From the NCBI GenBank assembly GCA_029747585.1, contig JAPEVF010000577.1, positions 1-29,406 of the forward strand: DNA of 29,406 nucleotides, in the 5' to 3' direction. The notes beneath the pieces were generated by a model, which saw only the letters and a list, made by a program, of their open reading frames with translations, did not search any database and was not told where the DNA came from. Shown here piece after piece: positions 10,879-20,502 of this stretch. Every line of letters begins with the position of its first letter. Within the stretch, counting starts at the first letter, position 1. The position numbers and the translations under genes are program-made. The stretch comes from Pleurotus djamor. Taxonomy: Eukaryota; Basidiomycota; Agaricomycetes; Agaricales; Pleurotaceae.

Positions 10879-11563
10879 ATGTTCACGCTTTCTGCTATTA
10901 CCATCCTCGCTGCGACAACCTTCGCGTTGGCGAATCCACTCGAACGCCGCGATGTCCATTGCGGAACGACGTGTAGGTCTTCACAAATGGGTGGCAGCAC
11001 GAGAAAGCTAAACCTGACATCTTAGCCGACGCGACATTGTCTGACTGTCAAGCACTCACCTCCGACAAGGCGTTGTGGGACTCTGTGTAGGCATTCACGG
11101 TAATCGGTACTTGAAGCCAGAATCACTGAATGAATTTGACAGCTTCAACACCAACAACGTCTGTCACTTTACCAATCCGACTTACCAGTTATTCAACCAC
11201 GAGGCCTTCAAGTAAGCGATCTCATTTTATCATCGCGTCGGGCTTGTTCTGAGAAGGCATAGTGTCGCGTGCCATGGGAACTGCTGTGTCTACGTCGCGG
11301 GGGACAATGCCTTTGAGGATCCTCAAGGTGGATTCGTCATTGATGGCGATAGGATCTTCCAAGAGGCCGCGGGGCTCATGGGTTGTGGTGACCCCAACGG
11401 GAACACAATCAACGCGATGCAATCATTCAGCGACAGCCATGCGACCTGCGTTTCCGATGGGAATGGGTGTGGCGACTGTTTTGACGATGCAGGTTAGTTC
11501 CGTGGACAGTGTATGTGCGACTTGTTACTTACCGAATGGTGATTTGCAGACTATCGTCTCTGA
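10879..11563 (+). CDS. Small secreted ten-cysteine protein, copy 2
   Basis: Five exons (10879-10972, 11026-11086, 11143-11211, 11263-11492, 11550-11563) give 155 aa in exact phase. The signal peptide is MFTLSAITILAATTFALA. The mature chain probably starts after a dibasic Kex2-type site (NPLERR|DVHCGTT). Ten cysteines match copy 1 in order and spacing: HCGTT, LSDC, VC, ACHGNCCVYVAG, MGCGD, TC, GCGDCFDD. Only the last intron is shared with copy 1. Copy 2 has three further introns, and copy 1 has one that is absent here. The product is likely extracellular; its function is unknown. Confidence 0.87.
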
Positions 11564-12549
11564 ATATTGGACGAAGGGGCGCTGCGAAGGATGTTGGACT
11601 TGACGAGTAGAAGTTTTGACGGTGGAGCACATGCTAAGTATGCGGCGACATCTTCTGTGTATTTGAAGATTCCGTGAATGTATTTTGCATGAAAGACATT
11701 CTTCATCTTCTCGAGCAACACAGAGCCTGAAGCTGGAAGGCGGAACGAGCAGTCACAGCGTCACGTTCGATCGTTTTCTCAATGAAAGGGGTGCTTATAA
11801 AACTTCACACGGTCAATCCAAAAGACAAAGGGGCGTTCGTGAATTAGTTTTAGACTTTTAGTTGGGAGGGCAGGGAAGAAAACCCTCCTCAGGGGATTCG
11901 CCGTAAATGACGGTGAGTGATCCCNTTTTTTACTTAGACTTACTTAAATAAATGTTGGAAAACGGACTCGGATGTGGTTTCTAAGGGGATAAGGGGGAAG
12001 CCCCTGAGGATCGTCGTGATCCCGTCGCATTCACGACGTCGTAGCTGCAGCATCTAACTGAAGCTCCGTTACCTCAGGACAGGAAGCTGTACATTGTTCA
12101 ATATCTGCTACTTCATCGGCCAACATTTGGCTAACGTTGTGAGCGGTGCATATGTAACCTATACACGTTTTCCACCATCCGGGATTCGTCTTCTTAGTAA
12201 ATATGATTATCATGAGGGCTGTATCCTTCATATGACTGTTAAAAACAAAGACAAAGTCACGCAATCGGTACGGACACCTGAAAGGAAAACTATGAGACAG
12301 AGAAATTGGTGACGAAACATGCTGAAAGGGGTACTTGTCAAATTTCACACGACCTTGTCTCAAGCCAAGCTGGCACAACGTATACGAGGCCAACGTAAAG
12401 ACTGCTAAGCTGGCCATGCTTCAAGTCAAGGACAACTTACTCTCTTTCTTTCATACCGCCACCATCTCCTCTGCTTAAAGCCTACCACCTCGCCGTCACC
12501 GTCATCAATCCCGACTACGCCTTTTTCATCAAGAAATCAAGAATTCAGC
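11564..12549. other. Gene-free region with small repeats
   Basis: Nearly 1 kb without a supportable gene. It contains a diverged ~29-bp direct repeat (11784-11812 and 12324-12352, GAAAGGGGT-x-CTT...TTCACACG). It also has a 10-bp inverted repeat TCCTCAGGGG/CCCCTGAGGA (11886-11895 and 12001-12010) and an N at 11925 beside a T-run. The pyrimidine-rich stretch just before 12550 is probably the leader of the next gene. An open frame on the minus strand (12031-12417) has no recognisable features. Confidence 0.45.
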
Positions 12550-15485
12550 ATGCTCGCGGAGGCTAAACCCCTTTCATCGCATCCTCCCTCTGCCGTCGCC
12601 GCACCATCTTTCTCTAGCTTCGAATTCAGCACCATTGGACAAGCACCATCGCTGCTCAGCCGTATCTCTGACAGGCGCGCTGATGACGATGTCGTGTCGC
12701 CTTCACCCACCCCAAATCTCAGCGAGGACTATATCGCATTACCTCCTGATTCAGAGGTGGAAGAAGGAACAAGCAGCGTGCCGCTAGATAGGCAATCGCT
12801 TTTGCAAGCCCTTACCAGCGCTGAAGATTTCCAAACCACGATGGATGTTGATGGGGATCATGAATCTATTCCCAAGGATTCTCGGAGCTTCCCCCCAACT
12901 CCTCAGCTCAGATATCCCAGCCCAGAGCCAGCACCTATCGTGCCAGAGGAGCCATCACAGGCTGAAATCCAGACAATGGCCAATCGAGACGCTGCACTAT
13001 CCCAACCCCTACTCGCTTCAATGACTGCTCCTGCGTTTGCTACGACATCGGAAGGCGATCTACCAGCGCCTGGGCGGGCAGAACCAGACTTGCGCGAACT
13101 CGACCGCATCCTTTCTACCTTGTCCGATCTAGCCGGCCAAGCGTCAGCCATAACGCGCGAGCCGTATCCCCACCTCGTCGCTGCTCTCGAACTCGCTGAA
13201 ACAAAAAACGCAGAAATGTTATCATCCGCTCGCAGTGCGCAAGCCCTTGCAAAACAATGTTTGGAGTCCGCGAACCATGCGTTGGAAACTGCTGAGGAAA
13301 CTCTACGGCATGCGGAGGATTCTCACTCACGCTTATCTGATCTCTCAAAGCAAATCCGGGAAATGAATGAAGGCGTCACAGAACAAAATGCATCGGCAAA
13401 TTCACTCAGTGACCGCATATCAACTCTGGGTACCCAATTTCGCTCCTACATCGATGCACGCCGTCCTCCTCAACCGACAGTCACCAACGACGGCCTTGAT
13501 TCTGTCCCTTCGCTTGAACCAGATCATCAGAACTTACCTCTCAATACTCCTCCCGTACCCACTGCCCCCATAACTTCTCCGTCCGTTGCCACATCGAAGG
13601 AGATACAGAACAACACTGGCAACGAAAGCCAGAAATTGACTGCTTACGATATATTTCGTATGCACTATGCTCCGGAAGCGGAGGCCGACATCGCTCGAAG
13701 AGCATGGGCCGCAGAGCAGCAGTCTAAATCCACGCTCGTTGTTCATCCAGAAGCGACTTCATCGGCACAAACCAACATTATCGCAACCGCACAAGCGAGC
13801 GAGACCTCCGAATCAACCGCCGCACCAGGACGTCGCTCCTCTCGTACGATCACTCTTTCTGAGCGAATGCGCCAAGAACCAGTGGTTGCGCAGGCAATTT
13901 TGGGGAAGAGATTTGTGTTGAATCCCGATGGCCCACTTTCTGCTCATGTCGCACCTATCTCGTTACCTCCCCCATCAACTGCACCTCCTCCTGCAGTTCA
14001 GGCGGATGTGTTGTCGCCTCGTATGCCACCTATCAGTCCTGAACGTCCTGTCGGAAATATCAGCGCCCGTTCAGTAATCTCAGCACCTCGCAAGCCTGTT
14101 TCGGTCAAGGCTGCGCCATCCGTGAATAATGTCGCTCCCCCTCCTTCTATTTCCAGTTCTCTGGTCGCACCTTCTAGTTCTCCGGTCGCACCAGCACCAA
14201 TCGCATCCTCTGATATATCCGTTCAAGATATCTTGGATTCAATCCCTCTGGACCCCGTACCGTCTTTGGAATTCGCCGAAGAGCTTCCTGTTCCCCCTCT
14301 TGCCTCCCCTCCTCCAACTCAAGACCGGGAGCCCAGTTTACCTCCCATCGCTAGTCTATCCACCGGGACTGCTTCGTCCGAACCCGAATCTTCGGGCCCT
14401 CCCTCACCCCAGACACCCGATATCTCTTTGATGAGAGAGTCTGCGGATACTGGCAACATTCCGTTCGTCCGAGCCCATTCTCCCGTTTCGTTGACGGTGT
14501 CTCTGTACAACACAAAGCACCTTTTGGAGAAGAATGGGCACGATTGGAAAGACATTGCCGTCGAGGTTGAACGAAGAGAGTTGGAAGAAACGCAAGATAT
14601 GCTCGACTCTTCTGTTGAACCCGTTAGCTCCTTGGCCAAAATCCGACAGGAATCTATCGCAATGGCTAAACAACACGCTTTGGATCAGGTTTCTCCTTCA
14701 ACCAGAAACAGGAGAACATCTCTGGCTCGCGAGGAACTCTCACAGGACGTCGATCGTAAGCCGAAGGTCGAATTCCAGGTCCCTTCTGCTTCGCCGCCAC
14801 CGAGACGGGAACTCCCCCGTGGTCCCGGCATTAAACACCAGCTTCCAAGCCAATGGTCTTCCTGGGGTACCATTATCTGTTCCCCCTGTTCCTCGTCATT
14901 CACCAGCTACGACGTCTCAAAAGCGCAAGTACGACGATATTGGGTCTGGCGCTAAGATTAAGTCCTCGATCACGTTGCCTCCTCGGCCCGCCAATAACAA
15001 CAAGCGTTCGCGTCCTGAATCAAGACCGCCGCCTGCGCGTAACCATAACAAGGGGGATCACTGGTCTCCTCCTCGAACATCCTTTGTTGATCGTGTGGGA
15101 CCTGATTTTGCAACGCCGTCACATTGGAATTCTTATCGCCCCTCGCAAGACGATCGAGGCTACGAGTCTGATGAAGGCCGTCGCCGCTCACCGACATACA
15201 CCCCGCCGACATACTATAGCCAAAGCCGCTACGACAATAGAGGGAGCGAAAGTCCTCAAGACGTCCATGCAAGTGACCTCCCTGGCTTGGCTCTGCGGAT
15301 CTCTTCTTCGACACAACCATCTCAAGGTTCTCCTAATCGTGGACGTGGACGTGCGCGTGGAGGTGCTGCTCCNTCGGGCTCGACGAGCGACTGGTTCCTT
15401 CCGTGGTGGTCGCGGAAGAGGTGGTGACCTTGAAAGTCGTATCTCTGATGCGCCGTCGACAAGCCTGAGTGACCGTCTGGCCTAA
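12550..15485 (+). CDS. Large disordered coiled-coil protein with RGG-type C-terminus (two frame breaks in the read)
   Basis: One long frame runs from the ATG at 12550 to the C5 run at 14814-14818, continues in the next frame to the N at 15373, then in the third frame to the stop at 15485. Counting one surplus base at each point gives an exact 978 codons (977 aa), so I read this as one intronless gene with two assembly errors. The first 180 residues are Pro/Ser-rich and disordered. Residues about 181-305 form an Ala/Leu/Glu-rich coiled coil. Around 366 is a conserved-looking YDIFRMHYAPEAEADI segment, and after that Pro-rich linkers. A basic region (QKRKYDD, NNNKRSRPE) precedes an Arg-Gly tail (NRGRGRARGG, RGGRGRGG). 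The tail suggests nucleic-acid binding in the nucleus or RNP granules. I recognise no family. Confidence 0.75.
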
Positions 15486-15896
15486 ATCGTGGTCGATGTC
15501 CACTGTCTCGTTCATTTCTCGCCTTTTGCTACCATTTCCTTCTCATGATTCTTACCTAATGCCTATGATTATGCACTCGCCAATGTATACGCCTATTACT
15601 CTTCTTGACGGAGCCTTGCGCTCTTTGTATTCTTATTGCGTCGTCTGTAATGTAACATTTGATACGATAGTCGTGGGTCCATATATAAGGTAAGTCATAA
15701 CACAATGTCAATACTGTAACAGTAACGGTAAATGCGAAGGATATATCATAGGTGTGGGTGTCCGCGAGGCCTTCGCCTCAGTAGTATACACACAGTTACT
15801 CGGTTACGAGTTACTTCGTGATCGGGCGTTGTACCTCTGCTCGAAGTTATTGATAGTGTCGCAGAATCTAGATATCGGGGATAGTTAAGAAGTCAA
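15486..15896. other. Intergenic region between convergent genes
   Basis: 411 bp between the convergent RGG-protein and zinc-knuckle-protein genes, expected to hold both 3' untranslated regions. No gene, repeat or RNA is apparent. Confidence 0.4.
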
Positions 15897-16541
15897 TCAA
15901 CTGAGCAAATCAACAACAACGCACTTGTCCATCAACGCAATAACCTTGCAAAGGTTGCATTGTGGTGGCTTTCCGGAGCATAGGGCACAGGTGTAGGGTT
16001 TCGCATGGGGGTTCGCTTGTTTGATGGCGCGTGTTGGATGGATTCTTGGTGGTTTTCGAATTCGATTTTCTTCAGACAGAAGTGGGGACCGTGATTCTGC
16101 ACGCGAGACGACTGGTGACCACATAACCTCATGCTTGACGGGCTTGGATGCCTCATGCCCAGCGTCGCCACTCCCCTTTCTCTCTTCCTCACTTTCCGCA
16201 GAGTCCATCGATGCGTCTACGTCGACTACAACCTTTGTCTTTGACGATGGTGACTTCTTTCGGCGNTTTTTGGACGAGAACGTTGGGGATGAAAGGGATT
16301 TGATCGACGTCTTCTCGTAAGGAGGCTTTAGCCTGTGCCTCTCGTCGACGTGCTGCGTATTCTTTGCATCGCGGTTTGATAGAGATTTTTGGACGATTGG
16401 GATCGCTGGAGAGCCGTCAGTCCATACCAAAGTGGAAAACCAAACATCCAAAGCACGTCGGACTCACCTGACATCCAATGGCGGGAGGAACGTCGTCGAC
16501 GCGTCGTTCGCATCCAACGGCGTCGACATATCTATGATCAT
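15897..16541 (-). CDS. Small basic protein with C-terminal CxxC-x6-CxxC motif
   Basis: Two exons (16541-16468, 16405-15897; 62-nt intron). If the N at 16266 is a surplus base, the total is exactly 194 codons (193 aa) and one frame joins both halves; if it is kept, the protein stops early. The N-terminus has LPPLDVSDPNRPKISIKPRC, then a Lys/Arg-rich segment (QKRRKKSPSSKTK, probable nuclear signal). An acidic stretch (AESEEERKG) and a C-terminal CALCSGKPPQCNLC (164-177) follow, whose cysteine pairs could bind zinc. Two in-frame ATGs lie close together (16541 and 16529); the second begins MSTPLD and may be the real start. The family is not recognised; a nuclear role is an inference from composition. 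Confidence 0.65.
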
Positions 16542-16961
16542 GATAGCGCGTGATAGATATGTGGAGATGGGAAAGAAATCGAAACAAAGCGAAGCAGCNG
16601 CTTGAAAGGGCGAAAACGAGGGTGAGGCGTGCCGTCAACGGACCCGTTTGTTTATATATGTAGGGCCTTGAGCGTGTCTCAGATTTCATATAAAAAGCGT
16701 CGGGGTCGTAGAAAGAGTCGCGGTCGCCATGCAAAGCGAATGGTCAGTACTGAGCGTAACCAAGTTGCCTCTTGACCTATTGTTCAGCGTCACGGTATTG
16801 GGTGCAGCACCCTGGCTAATATTTCGATCGTGTTTGACCCTGGAATTACAGTCCCAATATAGTAAAAAAGAGTAGATGTGGGGGGTATGTGTGGTATAAC
16901 GGAAACCCAAGGCTAAGGAAAGAAAGAAAACCTCCGCCGTACACCTTGCAACGAATCGCTC
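16542..16961. other. Intergenic region upstream of the zinc-knuckle gene
   Basis: 420 bp between two minus-strand genes. It includes an N at 16599 and presumably the promoter of the 15897-16541 gene. No gene is supported. Confidence 0.4.
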
Positions 16962-17645
16962 TCAATCATCAGCATCGCGGATCGATTCCGAAGTTTCTTG
17001 AAAGCGCGTGTTTGGGTAGTTGCTGGAAATGTTGGAGCGATCCTCCATAAATTCGCGGTGCGCGATCTTCGGTGGTTCTCCGAGATAGTTATGAGCAGCA
17101 GGGGGGTTACGACCAGGAGACACGCCTTGGTGAGAGGTGTGGTAAGGCGTAGACAGAGGACGAGCAGCGTAGACACGGGATTCGGAAGGGCTCTCGCGCT
17201 TGTCGGTATTCGCGTACTTGACATGCTCATCGCCGTGGGGCTCCACCGCGGCCGAGTAAACTTTGGGCTGGGAGACTCGTGAGCGATGATCCTCCTGGCC
17301 ATTGCGACGCCTAAGCTGCTTGACTTGGAATCGCCCTTTGGATCTCGAGACGAGATGAGTGCCGTGCTCCAGATCATGGTCGCGTCGTGAAATGGTGTCT
17401 CTCGAAGCCGCCGGAGAAGTAGTGTTAGTCGACGTATGGTCGGGTGGGCTGCTGCTCCCATAGTCAGGCTGGTGAACTTGGCGTGATTCCGGGCCCTGAT
17501 GGAGAGCCTCGACACTGGTTGAGTTCTTGTGACCATGAGTGGTGAGAACGTTTCCAGTCTTCGTATCGAAAGCGAGACCAGTTGGCGCTGCGCCGAGTAG
17601 CAGGAGCGGGACGGCGACTGAGACGAAACGGAGGAAGGTACGCAT
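16962..17645 (-). CDS. Secreted, cysteine-free hydrophilic protein
   Basis: A single-exon frame of 227 aa starting at the ATG at 17645. It has a strong signal peptide (MRTFLRFVSVAVPLLLLG, then AAPTGLA) followed by FDTKTG. The mature part has no cysteine. It is rich in Ser, His, Arg and Pro, carries N-glycosylation sequons (NST, NTT, NIS) and several dibasic sites (ISRRD, LRRRNG, DKRES) that Kex2-type proteases could cut. It is probably an extracellular or cell-wall-associated disordered protein, perhaps processed into peptides. I recognise no family. A TATAAG element (17769-17774, minus) lies about 125 bp upstream. Confidence 0.7.
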   Translation of the reverse strand: MRTFLRFVSVAVPLLLLGAAPTGLAFDTKTGNVLTTHGHKNSTSVEALHQGPESRQVHQPDYGSSSPPDHTSTNTTSPAASRDTISRRDHDLEHGTHLVSRSKGRFQVKQLRRRNGQEDHRSRVSQPKVYSAAVEPHGDEHVKYANTDKRESPSESRVYAARPLSTPYHTSHQGVSPGRNPPAAHNYLGEPPKIAHREFMEDRSNISSNYPNTRFQETSESIRDADD

Positions 17646-17906
17646 GATCAACAGCGAGCGGGTAGTAGTAGTGTTTATCAGAGAGCGGAAAAGCTGGGAG
17701 ACGCTTTGTGTGCTGGTGGTAGTAGGAGTTCAAGAGACGATGTGGGACCGGCTTTCGAGCTGGTCGCTCTTATACCACTCCCCTCATAACAGATAGGGGT
17801 GACAGCAGGGCACGTGAGCGCACGACGTCGCGTCTGCTCCAGATCGAGTGACTCAGATTCCTGCGCCACGCAGCTACTCACATACTCTCACCATCATCCT
17901 TTGACA

Positions 17907-20502
17907 ATGAGTGAGGATGAAGACATCGCCAGGTATGCTCTCCTTACCATCGATCCTTTTCTGGAACTCACTCTTTATAGGGCCATTGCTCTAAGCCTTC
18001 AAGACCAAGTCCGTCCGGTGACCAAGACGCGTGCTGAACGAGAGGTCATTGTCATCGATAGCGATGACGAGGCCGATCTACCGACTCATGACGGCGACCT
18101 ACGATTTGAGAAGGACTTGAAACGGGCATTGGAAGCCAGCAAGGCGGACACCAGCAGTCGCACCTCTACTCCAATTAACGGAGCCTCAACCCGCTCGTCC
18201 TCAATCCAGCCAGCCAACCCTCAGAGCAACTTCCTCTCAGAACGGGTTCAAATGGAGCGGGAGAGACGAGAAAGACAGATGAAACGTCAGAGAGAAACAG
18301 GCCTCGATGTCCCAAGCCAGCCTCCTACTACGCTCGACTCTGACAGTGGAGAAGATGATGACGGGGGCGAGGAACCTCCAAGAAAGAGGCAACATCTTTC
18401 CTCGTCTTCTGCTCGCGCTCATACCAACTCGTCTGCCAGTTCATCAAACCAGAAACCTTTGATCGACCAGATATTCTGGGATGGCGAGTTGAGGCCAACA
18501 GCGAATCGATTCGCAGTCAATGACTCGAGGCCCAAGTTTACCTTGAACGAGTCTCTCGGAAGGGTAGGTAAATTCAGCCACGATATCCACAGCAACGTCT
18601 CACACATTGGTTTGCAGAAGGACGAACTTGCCTTCGCCATCATAAGCTCCTATGTAGCCTCCGTTTCCTGGATCTACACTTTCTTCGACCCGTCTGTTCC
18701 AGTGATATTCGTGTCTCAACCAGACGCATCGGGAAGCTCTAGTATCAAGAATATATTACCCAATTGGATCAAAGCTGCACCCTTTCTCCGAAGTGGATAT
18801 GGATGTATGCACATGAAAGTGCGTGCAACTCTACCAAGTTGCTCGCCGTCGCTCACGACTGCAATTAGTTCATGCTGGTACCTTCTATCACATCATCACC
18901 TTCTCTTCCTCTCTGACCCCTTTGCCCAAGTTATTCTACAAAACTGGTCGCCTGAGAGTCATTATATCTACCGCCAATCTCATCGACTACGATTACAGAG
19001 ACATAGAGAACGTCAGTGTGCCCGTTGTTGGTTTTAACTTTTTTTTTTGCTGTGGACTTTACTCATGAACTCGCCAGACCCTGTGGCTACAAGATGTTCC
19101 CAAACGACCGAACCCCTCCACTCGCGATCCGAAAGCAGACACACATGGATTTTCCGCCATGATGATTCGTGTTCTGAAAGCTGTGAATGTTCAGCCTGCA
19201 TTAACAACCTTTCTCCAAAACGATGTACGTCCTTGTCGATCTCTTTCTGTCAAGTCTCTCAATCTGTTCCTCCAGCACCCAGGTCTCCCCCTACAAACTC
19301 TGGACGATCTGGGAACGCATTGGGACTGGTCTAAAGTCAAGGTCCATCTCGTTCCATCCATCGCTGGGAAACATGAAGGCTGGCCCTCAGTCGTCCATAC
19401 GGGGCACCCTCGGTTGATGATGGCCATAAGGAAGATGGGACTGTCTTTGACTGGAAAATCGAATATGGATCTTTCACTTGAATGTCAAGTGAGTTTAGTC
19501 CCTCCTTACGACTTTCATGTCTGTTTATCCTGTTTCCAGGGATCGAGTATAGGTAATTATACACCTCAGTGGATGAACGAGTTCTTCATCAGCGCGAAGG
19601 GCGAGTCCGCCGAAGGCTGGTTGGGACAGACAAAGCGTAAACGGGAAACTACGCCGTTTCCTCCGATCAAAGTTATATTCCCCTCGTTGCGGACAGTCAA
19701 GGCGAGTGCCATGGGCGAGAATGTGAGTAATCGCTGATCAATGGTTGCTCTTACGTCGCTCATCGGAGAACGGTCCGTTCTTAAGGGCGGCGGAACGATG
19801 TTTTGTTCCACAAGGACTTGGGAAGCCAAGAACTTTCCTCGACAACTGTTCCACGACTCCAACAGCAAAGCTGGTGGCGTTCTTATGCATACCAAGGTAA
19901 GCTCACGAACCCCATGGAAATACGTCGATACTGACATCTTTACATAGATGATCATTGGCTTGGTCAAACCCAAGTCTCAACCGAGCATCGTTAACTCTCT
20001 GAACAGCACCTCTTCGAAAGCTGGATCGTCGAAACCGAAACAAGTTAGCCGCCGTAAGGAAAACGAGTTCGGCTCTGAGACTGAGGACTCGGATGATGAA
20101 GTCCAGATCGTTGATTCCCCTGAGACAGACGAGAAACCTATTGGCTGGGCATATGTTGGTTCGCATAACTTTACGCCATCGGCATGGGGAACGTTGTCCG
20201 GGACAAGCTTCACTCCAATCCTGAATGTATGTCATCTTTGCTCTGATGTTGGTCTTTACCCCTCATGCTATACCTGGTTGTTCAGATCACGAATTACGAA
20301 CTTGGAATAGTATTTCCTTTGATGAACGAAGCGGACGTGGAGCGGGTGTCATGTTGGAAACGTCCTCCAAGGAAATATGTCCTCAATGAAGATCGACCTT
20401 GGGTATGTTTCTTGAGCACCCATACCAACTCACAGCTCTGATTTCACCGCCTGTCAACAGATCCAAGAAGAATCGGCATACTTCCAGCAGCAGCAACAAT
20501 GA
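17907..20502 (+). CDS. TDP1: Tyrosyl-DNA phosphodiesterase 1 with N-terminal UIM- and SIM-like motifs
   Basis: A phospholipase-D-superfamily DNA repair enzyme that removes trapped topoisomerase I peptides from 3' DNA ends in the nucleus. Eleven exons: 17907-17932, 17981-18818, 18869-18877, 18931-19011, 19078-19224, 19276-19488, 19540-19722, 19786-19896, 19948-20226, 20286-20402 and 20461-20502. They total 2046 nt (681 aa). The first HKN motif is H286-M-K288 with N307 in ISTANLID. The second is H534-T-K536 with N610 in YVGSHNFTPSAWG. The first motif is completed by a 9-nt microexon coding FML. The N-terminus carries two UIM-like helices (4-15 and 51-62) and a SIM-like VIVIDSDDE (31-39). A Ser/acidic insert of about 50 residues between H534 and N610 holds a second SIM-like VQIVDS. 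The stretch PPRKRQ is a likely nuclear signal. Confidence 0.95.

Noticed and set aside
14756..14906. A 151-nt intron as the explanation of the frame change in the RGG-protein gene
   Set aside because: It has GT and AG ends and the right phase. However, it would remove sequence that reads well as protein in both frames, and it is far longer than other introns here. A homopolymer error fits better.
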